Source of the DNA: Roseibium suaedae
GTDB lineage: Bacteria; Pseudomonadota; Alphaproteobacteria; Rhizobiales; Stappiaceae
DNA length: 64,000 nt
Assembly: GCF_900142725.1 (NCBI RefSeq)
Contig: NZ_FRBW01000001.1
Location: forward strand, 1,240,001-1,304,000
Direction: 5' to 3'
The translations under genes and the position numbers were made by a program. Positions 59,244-64,000 of the stretch are shown here, piece after piece. The notes beneath the pieces were generated by a model, which ran no database searches, was not told the origin of the DNA, and saw nothing but the letters and a program-made list of their open reading frames with translations. Position 1 is the stretch's first letter, and every line of letters starts with the position of its first letter.

Positions 59244-59267
59244 GGCCCGTCTGGAAACAGGCGGGCC
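59244..59267 (+). terminator. Hairpin on the outer side of repeat copy B
   Basis: GGCCCGTCTG and CAGGCGGGCC pair (one G-U) around GAAA. It is almost the same hairpin as at 59079-59102 and is followed by GTTAAATC, so it may end the HlyD transcript. Confidence 0.5.
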
Positions 59268-59424
59268 GTTAAATCTATGAACATGAAGGCTTCGGTCTTA
59301 TTCGTCGTGACCGGTAGAGGTCAATTATCGTCCGGTTCAAATGTTGTCCTTTCATCCAAGATGAATGGTCAGAGCGGACTTCCGTCGCAAAGCTGGATTA
59401 GGCACGATAACGGCGCGGCCTACG

Positions 59425-59590
59425 CCCGTCTCCCCACTTGCGGGGGAGATGTCAGCGACAGCTGACAGAGGGGTGGAAGGCCTCGGCATACTCAGCAGAA
59501 CTGCAATGTTCCGAGAGGGAATACCCCCCTCTGCCCCCATTCGGGGGCATCTCCCCCTCAAGGGGGGAGACAGGAGCAAGTTGAGGGGCC
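59425..59590. repeat. Palindromic Rhizobiales-type intergenic repeat (second family)
   Basis: CGTCTCCCCACTTGCGGGGG at 59427 and following, with GTCAGCGACAGCTGAC and a mirrored CCCCCTCTGCCCCCATTCGG / CTCCCCCTCAAGGGGGGAG at 59524-59570, form a composite of short palindromes around a unique centre. From memory, near-identical sequences are scattered through Rhizobium and relatives. It lies 31 bp from the MltB gene end. Confidence 0.75.
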
Positions 59591-59620
59591 GTTTTCATGT
59601 CTGGCAGTCGTCTACGTGGC

Positions 59621-60817
59621 TCAAAGCTTGTTAAGCAATTCCTGGGTTGGCCAGCCGTCGGCGGGCATGCCAAGCTGCTTCTGGACCGCCTGGGTGGCCA
59701 CGCGGGTGCCGCCGCCGAGAATGCCGTCAATCTTGCCGACGTCATGACCGAGGGCCTGCAACTTGGTCTGGAGCTGCTTCATCTGCGGGTCGTTAAGGCC
59801 CGGATCCGGATTGCCCTTGTCATAGACCGGTGCACCGGCAAGGCGGGTCGCGAAATAGGCGGCCGAGGTCGTGTAGACGAAGGACTGGTTCCATTCCAGA
59901 TAGATGCTGAAATTCGGATAGGCGAGGAAGGCCGGTCCTTTGCGGCCCTGCGGCAGGACGAGCGCTGCCTTCAGGTTCTGGGACAGGCTGCCGTTGCGGG
60001 GCGTGACGCCCATGGCTGCCCAGTCGGATACCGGCCGCTCCCGTCCAAGGCCGCTGAGCGAGAAGTCGATATTGGAGGGCACGCTCACTTCCTGCAGCCA
60101 GGGCTGACCGGGTTGCCAGCCGAGGTGCTGGATGAAGGCGGCAGCCGTCAGGATGGCGTCCGGAGAGCTGGTCTTCAGCTTCACATGGCCATCGCCATCA
60201 CCATCCCGGCCCCATTTGACGATGTCTTCCGGCAGCATCTGCACCTGGCCGATTTCCCCGGCCCAGGCACCGGTGGTCGAGGCCGGGTCAAGGTCGCCAT
60301 TCTGGACCATGTGGATGGCTGCGATCAGCTGCGGACGGAAGAGTTCCGGCCGGCGGCAGTCATGGGCAAGGGTCACGAGGGCATTGATCGTGTTGAAGTC
60401 GCCCTGAACAGCGCCAAAGTCGGTTTCAAGCGCCCAGAAGGCGGTGATGACCGCAGCTGGCACGCCGTATTCTTTCTCTGCCCGGTCAAAGACCGAGGCG
60501 TATTTCTGGATATTGGCGATGCCGTTCTTCATCCGGTAGCCGGAAATAGACCGCTGGGAGAAGGTCAGGAAGTCCTGCTTGAAGACGCCCTGGCCGCGGT
60601 CCATGGACAGCACCTTGCGGTCGATCTGTGCATTCGCCAGAGCAGCGTCGGCCGCCTGGGCTGACAGTCCGGAGGCCACGGCTTCCTGCTTCACGCCTGC
60701 GAGAAACTGGCGCAGATCACCGCCGCACTGGCCGGCTGCCAGGGCTGAGGAGGCGGTTGCCGAAAGCGCCAACAGGGCAAGGGCGGGAGCAACAAGACGG
60801 GAAGGGCGGAAGGTCAT
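59621..60817 (-). CDS. MltB-family lytic murein transglycosylase
   Basis: A 398-residue exported enzyme. After a signal peptide (LVAPALALLALSATASSALA) the SLT_2/MltB domain carries the catalytic glutamate in AVITAFWALETDFGAVQG, the GAWAGEIGQVQMLPEDIVKWG segment and AILTAAAFIQHLGW. The C-terminal residues (about 335-395) form a peptidoglycan-binding module (LQTKLQALGHDVGKIDGILG). It cleaves peptidoglycan glycan strands with 1,6-anhydro product formation. No lipobox is seen, so it is likely soluble in the periplasm. The start at 60817 gives the signal peptide; a longer frame from 60880 is possible. Confidence 0.9.
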   Translation of the reverse strand: MTFRPSRLVAPALALLALSATASSALAAGQCGGDLRQFLAGVKQEAVASGLSAQAADAALANAQIDRKVLSMDRGQGVFKQDFLTFSQRSISGYRMKNGIANIQKYASVFDRAEKEYGVPAAVITAFWALETDFGAVQGDFNTINALVTLAHDCRRPELFRPQLIAAIHMVQNGDLDPASTTGAWAGEIGQVQMLPEDIVKWGRDGDGDGHVKLKTSSPDAILTAAAFIQHLGWQPGQPWLQEVSVPSNIDFSLSGLGRERPVSDWAAMGVTPRNGSLSQNLKAALVLPQGRKGPAFLAYPNFSIYLEWNQSFVYTTSAAYFATRLAGAPVYDKGNPDPGLNDPQMKQLQTKLQALGHDVGKIDGILGGGTRVATQAVQKQLGMPADGWPTQELLNKL

Positions 60818-60958
60818 AAAAGGCCTCGTGTCTGAAGGAATGATGGGCCGGACATTTTTCCTCCGGTCACCGCAAATCACTGGCGCAGAGGGTGCCCAAC
60901 CGGCAGGGCAGCGTCAACCACACAGTGTGGTGAGGTTATGGAGCCCTTTGCCGCAAGG

Positions 60959-61435
60959 TCAACGGCAGCTTGAGGCGGAAATCGCTCCGGAGCGGGAGGA
61001 AAGCGTGTGGCGGGAGATCCCGCTGTCGACACTGGCCCTCGAGCGGCAGTTGCTCTGGCTTGCTGCGCGGTTGGCGTTGGCGGTCTCTGTCTGGCAGATC
61101 TGGTAGCCCATGTCATAGAGCGCCTGCCATCCGCCCGGATAGGACGCCAGATTATCGAGAACGGCAGAGGCTCCGCCAACAGCGGCTCCCCGGCGGGCGC
61201 CGCCTGGCCCCGCCCACGCGCCACCGGCAACCGCTCCGCCCATGGCGCCGGAGACAATTTCCCCGGTTGCATTGCCGCTGCCCAGATGCTGATCCGCATA
61301 GGAGCGGGCATAGGCATCACACGGGTCGGCAATGCCGTCTGCCGCCGCGCTGGTTTGCAGGGCCGCCCCAGCGGCGATCGCCAGAAGAACAGTGGCAAAC
61401 CGGAAAGAGGCCTGGCGGGCAGATCCGCGGGACAT
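60959..61435 (-). CDS. Exported glycine-zipper protein
   Basis: A 158-residue protein with signal peptide (FATVLLAIAAGAALQTSAAA) and a glycine-zipper segment at about residues 60-95 (GAMGGAVAGGAWAGPGGARR). A conserved-looking DPCDAYARSYADQH precedes it, and YQICQTETAN follows. Related glycine-zipper proteins are small outer-membrane or envelope components with structural roles. The start at 61435 is used because it gives a clean signal peptide. The C-terminal 25 residues (Ser/Arg-rich) look less conserved. Function unknown. Confidence 0.65.
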   Translation of the reverse strand: MSRGSARQASFRFATVLLAIAAGAALQTSAAADGIADPCDAYARSYADQHLGSGNATGEIVSGAMGGAVAGGAWAGPGGARRGAAVGGASAVLDNLASYPGGWQALYDMGYQICQTETANANRAASQSNCRSRASVDSGISRHTLSSRSGAISASSCR

Positions 61436-61547
61436 GTCGGTCTCCTGAGACTTTGAAGGCAAGAAAGCTGGTCTCTTGATCATGCTTGCCATTCTAGCGG
61501 GAATGCGGGCCTGTCGCCAGCAAAGGGCAGGAGCGTGGTAAAGGGCG

Positions 61548-62132
61548 CTATTTCAAGAGGCCCGATGCCAGCAGCTGGAAGGCGTCGAGGGCTTTGGGCA
61601 AGGCCTCGCCGGGATCGTCACTGGCCGCGATCCAGAGGGCCGCATTCAGCGCGGCTCCGTTCAGCAGCCGCGCAGCGGCTTCCGGATCGACAGGTTTCAG
61701 GAAACCCTCGGCAATCAGCCTCTCGACGGTTTCCTGCGTCGTGTGCAGGCAGCCGCTCTGGCTGGGCCATTGCTGGGGATCGCCCAGAACTGCCGGACCA
61801 TCACGCAGGACGATGCGTTGCACCTCCGGATCGAGCGCCATTTCGATATAGGCGCTGCCCTGAACCAGCAGGGCTTGCCACTCGCCTTCGATATGGGAGG
61901 CGATGGCGGTGGCCTTTGCCGCCATTTCTTCATCGATCTGATTGACGACGGCAGCGAGCAGCCCGCGCTTGTCGCCGAAATTGTGATAGAGCGCGCCGCG
62001 CGTCAGCCCCGCTGCAGCCGTCAGCTCATCCATCGAGGCGTCCGCATAGCCTTTTTCCGCAAAGGCCTTCCGGGCCGCGGCGATCAGCTTGGCCCGTGTT
62101 TCCTGCATCATTTCTGCCCGGCTTCTGGCCAT
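61548..62132 (-). CDS. TetR-family transcriptional repressor
   Basis: A 194-residue regulator. The N-terminal HTH (RAKLIAAARKAFAEKGYADA followed by SMDELTAAAGLTRGALYHNF) is canonical; the C-terminal effector domain contains GSAYIEMALDPEVQRIVLRD and is TetR_C-like. ATG 62132 is used; the longer frame to 62168 is not supported. It is divergent from the RidA gene at 62317, with two inverted-repeat operators in the 184-bp gap, so it probably represses both itself and that gene. Confidence 0.92.
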   Translation of the reverse strand: MARSRAEMMQETRAKLIAAARKAFAEKGYADASMDELTAAAGLTRGALYHNFGDKRGLLAAVVNQIDEEMAAKATAIASHIEGEWQALLVQGSAYIEMALDPEVQRIVLRDGPAVLGDPQQWPSQSGCLHTTQETVERLIAEGFLKPVDPEAAARLLNGAALNAALWIAASDDPGEALPKALDAFQLLASGLLK

Positions 62133-62162
62133 TGGGGCTCCATCATAAAAATACGCCGCGCA

Positions 62163-62212
62163 TGTCAATTGACATACGGTGCGTATGTTTCTATTTCAGA
62201 TACGTCCCGTAT
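62163..62212. promoter_or_regulatory. Twin TetR operators between divergent tetR and ridA genes
   Basis: ACATACGGTGCGTATGT (62172-62188) and ATACGTCCCGTAT (62200-62212) are two inverted repeats with the same ATACG-N3-CGTAT core, 26 bp apart centre to centre. A perfect TGTCAATTGACA palindrome (62163-62174) overlaps the first. Confidence 0.8.
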
Positions 62213-62316
62213 ATCAGTTTCGGGGCGTGTTTGGGAAGCCTTCCAGCCGGAGGGCTTGCCGGTTTGGTCCTGCTTGAACGCGGACCGGGATTGATTTGGA
62301 AAGGCGAGTATTCGCA

Positions 62317-62724
62317 ATGACACAGCGTGAAGCAATCTTCCCCGAAGGGCGTCATGCCCTTTACGACATCCATGGCTATACCGCAGCGATCCGCTCGGGC
62401 GACCTGCTGTTCGTGTCTGGACAGGTCGGCAGTCGGGAGGACGGGTCACCGGCAGCCGGGTTCGAGGCGCAGGTGCGTCAGGCTTTTGCCAATCTTCAGG
62501 CAACCTTGAAGGCCGCAGGCTGCGGCTGGGACGACATCATCGATGTCACGACCTTCCACACCGATCCGGAAAACCAGCTGGCGGCGGTTCTGAAGGTCAA
62601 GGACAGCATCTTCACCTCGAAACCCTATCCGAACTGGACTGCAGTCGGGGTGACATGGCTTGCCGGGTTCGACTTCGAGATCAAGGTGATTGCGAGGGTT
62701 CCGCAGGCGCAAACCGTAAGCTGA
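62317..62724 (+). CDS. RidA-family protein under TetR control
   Basis: A 135-residue RidA-family protein: REAIFPEGRHALYDIHGYTAAIRSGDLLFV, SGQVGSREDGSPAAGFEAQV, AFANLQATLKAAGCGWDDII and the C-terminal FDFEIKVIARVPQAQ. The usual RidA catalytic arginine position (Rxx in the RTTVFL-type strand) reads DVTTFHTDP here, so the active-site arginine is not evident; it may be one of the non-archetypal Rid subfamilies. ATG 62317 is chosen over the TTG at 62296. Expression is likely controlled by the divergent TetR regulator, so it may act on a catabolic intermediate. Confidence 0.85.
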   Translation: MTQREAIFPEGRHALYDIHGYTAAIRSGDLLFVSGQVGSREDGSPAAGFEAQVRQAFANLQATLKAAGCGWDDIIDVTTFHTDPENQLAAVLKVKDSIFTSKPYPNWTAVGVTWLAGFDFEIKVIARVPQAQTVS

Positions 62725-62782
62725 TGACCTGAGGTCCGGACGCCGGAGCAAGGACTGGAGCTGGGGCTTGCTGCAGAAGGCC

Positions 62783-63931
62783 TCAGCCAGCCTGTGCGAC
62801 CGTCGTGTCGATGTATTTGCGGCCGATATAGCCGGTCTTGCCGTCGTGGGAGACCGCGCACCACCAGCTGTTGCAAGCGCCCACCGAAAGCTTTGCTCCG
62901 GCTGGCACAACGCCGATGACGTCTGTTCCCATATCCGCGCCCTCGCGCATGTTCACGCTGGCATTGGCCGTGCCTGCTGCCGGATTGTCGCCAAGGGACA
63001 GGCTGGTTGCCTGCGGGGTCAGGCCAACCGCAGCTTCCGCTTCCGGAATGGCGCTGTCTGAGGCCGGGTCAACTGAGACGGCGTCCTGCGGCAAGGCGGT
63101 GCTTGCGCCATGAGCTTCAGGGCTTTGGGCGAGGGAAGACGAAACTTCCTCACCGGGCAGACCGGCTGCGCTGGCCATGCGGACCGTATCGCCTGCCTCT
63201 GCCGTCTGGCTGACCAGAGATGCCATGGGGTCCTTGGCGGAATTGGCCACGACCGCCGGCACACGGTCCTGGATTTTCTGCGCCAGGGCTCCGTCCTGCT
63301 CGCGCTCAGCCTCGGAGAAGCTCTGGGCAAACCGGGATCCGGTGACGCGGTCCTTCTGGATCGATTGCGCGGCGGTCATCTCGTCCGGCTGAACGGAAAT
63401 GGCCGCCGTGGTGACCATTTTGTCGCCTGTGCCGGGCTCTGACGGGGGCAGGAGAAGAAGCCCGGTCAGGGCGGCAAGGCTCACCCCGGCAACAATGCCT
63501 GCCACGCGCTTTGGCGTGAAGGACACAGGCCAGACTGGCAGGGAAAAGGCCGGGCGGGGGAGCGGCCCAAATCCTTTTGCCGGGGTGCTCGCCTTGGAAG
63601 CAGCTGCCGCGCTCGTGTGAACGTCAACCATCGCGTCAAGGTTGGCAGCCTCTTCCAAAGCGGGGGAGTGGGGGGAAACTTCACCAGCGGGCGCCCCGGA
63701 AAAGGGTTCGCCAAATGCAGGGCCTGCGGCAAGCAGATCCGGCAGGTCCAGATCGCTGCCATCTTCGGTCCACAAGATGCGGGGCCGCTTGGGGGCATTG
63801 CCTGCGGCCGCAGTGGAATTGAATACGCGGCGCGGAAAGCCGGAATTTGAGGGCGATTGAGGGCCCCAGGCGACGGATCCCGAGGGGCGGCGGGGCGTCA
63901 TCGGCTTGGAGGCATCAAGGGTCTGGTGCAT
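62783..63931 (-). CDS. Membrane-anchored protein with C-terminal SH3-like domain
   Basis: A 382-residue protein. The N-terminal half (about residues 1-145) is low-complexity and proline/alanine-rich. One TM helix lies near residues 145-165 (VAGIVAGVSLAALTGLLLLP). A disordered periplasmic linker leads to a C-terminal bacterial SH3 (SH3_3-type) domain: NASVNMREGADMGTDVIGVV, AGAKLSVGACNSWWCAVSHD and GKTGYIGRKYI. Such domains bind peptidoglycan or cell-wall peptides. The cytosolic N-terminal region suggests a link between wall and cytoplasm. It converges with the RidA gene. Confidence 0.78.
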   Translation of the reverse strand: MHQTLDASKPMTPRRPSGSVAWGPQSPSNSGFPRRVFNSTAAAGNAPKRPRILWTEDGSDLDLPDLLAAGPAFGEPFSGAPAGEVSPHSPALEEAANLDAMVDVHTSAAAASKASTPAKGFGPLPRPAFSLPVWPVSFTPKRVAGIVAGVSLAALTGLLLLPPSEPGTGDKMVTTAAISVQPDEMTAAQSIQKDRVTGSRFAQSFSEAEREQDGALAQKIQDRVPAVVANSAKDPMASLVSQTAEAGDTVRMASAAGLPGEEVSSSLAQSPEAHGASTALPQDAVSVDPASDSAIPEAEAAVGLTPQATSLSLGDNPAAGTANASVNMREGADMGTDVIGVVPAGAKLSVGACNSWWCAVSHDGKTGYIGRKYIDTTVAQAG

Positions 63932-64000
63932 GGGACTGCTCCGGTTTTCCGCTTAAGGAGCGCTTCAGGACCAAGGCCCGGCTCTCCACTCCTGCCATTA

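Noticed and set aside
1-64000. tRNA, rRNA, insertion sequences, integrases and attachment sites
   Set aside because: I looked for tRNA-like cloverleafs, transposase motifs and integrase genes by eye and saw none; a tRNAscan and ISfinder search would settle it.

Overview
The window looks like a chromosomal segment of a GC-rich alphaproteobacterium of the Rhizobiales (Hyphomicrobiales), most likely close to the Stappia/Labrenzia/Roseibium/Pannonibacter group. The reasons are the end of a gene-transfer-agent (GTA) tail cluster at the left edge, the rhizobial gene order feuP-feuQ ... ccmI-ccmE-ccmF-ccmH-degP-response regulator-histidine kinase-glnE-pleC, and Rhizobiales-type intergenic repeats. 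The genus is inferred from remembered family relationships, not from a search.

Layout. 1-4.4 kb: 3' part of the GTA megatron tail gene, a DUF2793 gene interrupted by one in-frame amber codon, then a lysis cassette (GH24 endolysin, small membrane protein, three-TM GTA holin). 4.5-8.3 kb: VOC protein, WYL-type regulator, and a FeuN-like/FeuP/FeuQ envelope-stress system behind an 11-bp-spaced direct-repeat box. 8.4-15 kb: lipoprotein, unknown cytosolic protein, cytochrome c maturation genes ccmI/E/F/H. 15-23.8 kb: DUF2336 and GST genes, DegP protease with a two-component pair, glnE. 23.9-29.9 kb (minus strand): pleC-like cell-cycle kinase, pepN, an esterase. 30-34 kb: methyltransferase, CaiB/BaiF CoA-transferase, class III adenylate cyclase. 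34-40 kb: peptide/oligosaccharide-type ABC importer operon preceded by a perfect CRP-type operator. 40-45.5 kb: small accessory genes, including a DUF6615 protein with a nuclease-like motif, ybaK, mntP under a manganese riboswitch, and a divergent LysR/YdcZ pair. 45.5-55.3 kb: a five-gene glycosyltransferase/deacetylase operon, divergent from an operon made of an aberrant ABC exporter-like protein, a cyclic-nucleotide-binding protein and a metallo-beta-lactamase-fold hydrolase. 55.5-64 kb: short-chain dehydrogenase, two RidA genes, an HlyD module, MltB-type transglycosylase, TetR regulator with twin operators, an SH3 protein, and dispersed palindromic repeats.

Functional links. Cyclic-nucleotide signalling recurs: a predicted adenylate cyclase lies directly upstream of a consensus CRP site, and a separate cNMP-binding protein is operonic with an HxHxDH hydrolase and the aberrant ABC protein. 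That last operon is the best candidate here for an undescribed system. Its ABC domain has substitutions at the Walker A lysine, the Q-loop glutamine and the Walker B glutamate. It also carries an extra stretch of about 290 residues that looks like repeated copies of the post-Q-loop segment. It shares a divergent promoter region, with a 16-bp perfect palindrome, with the glycan genes.
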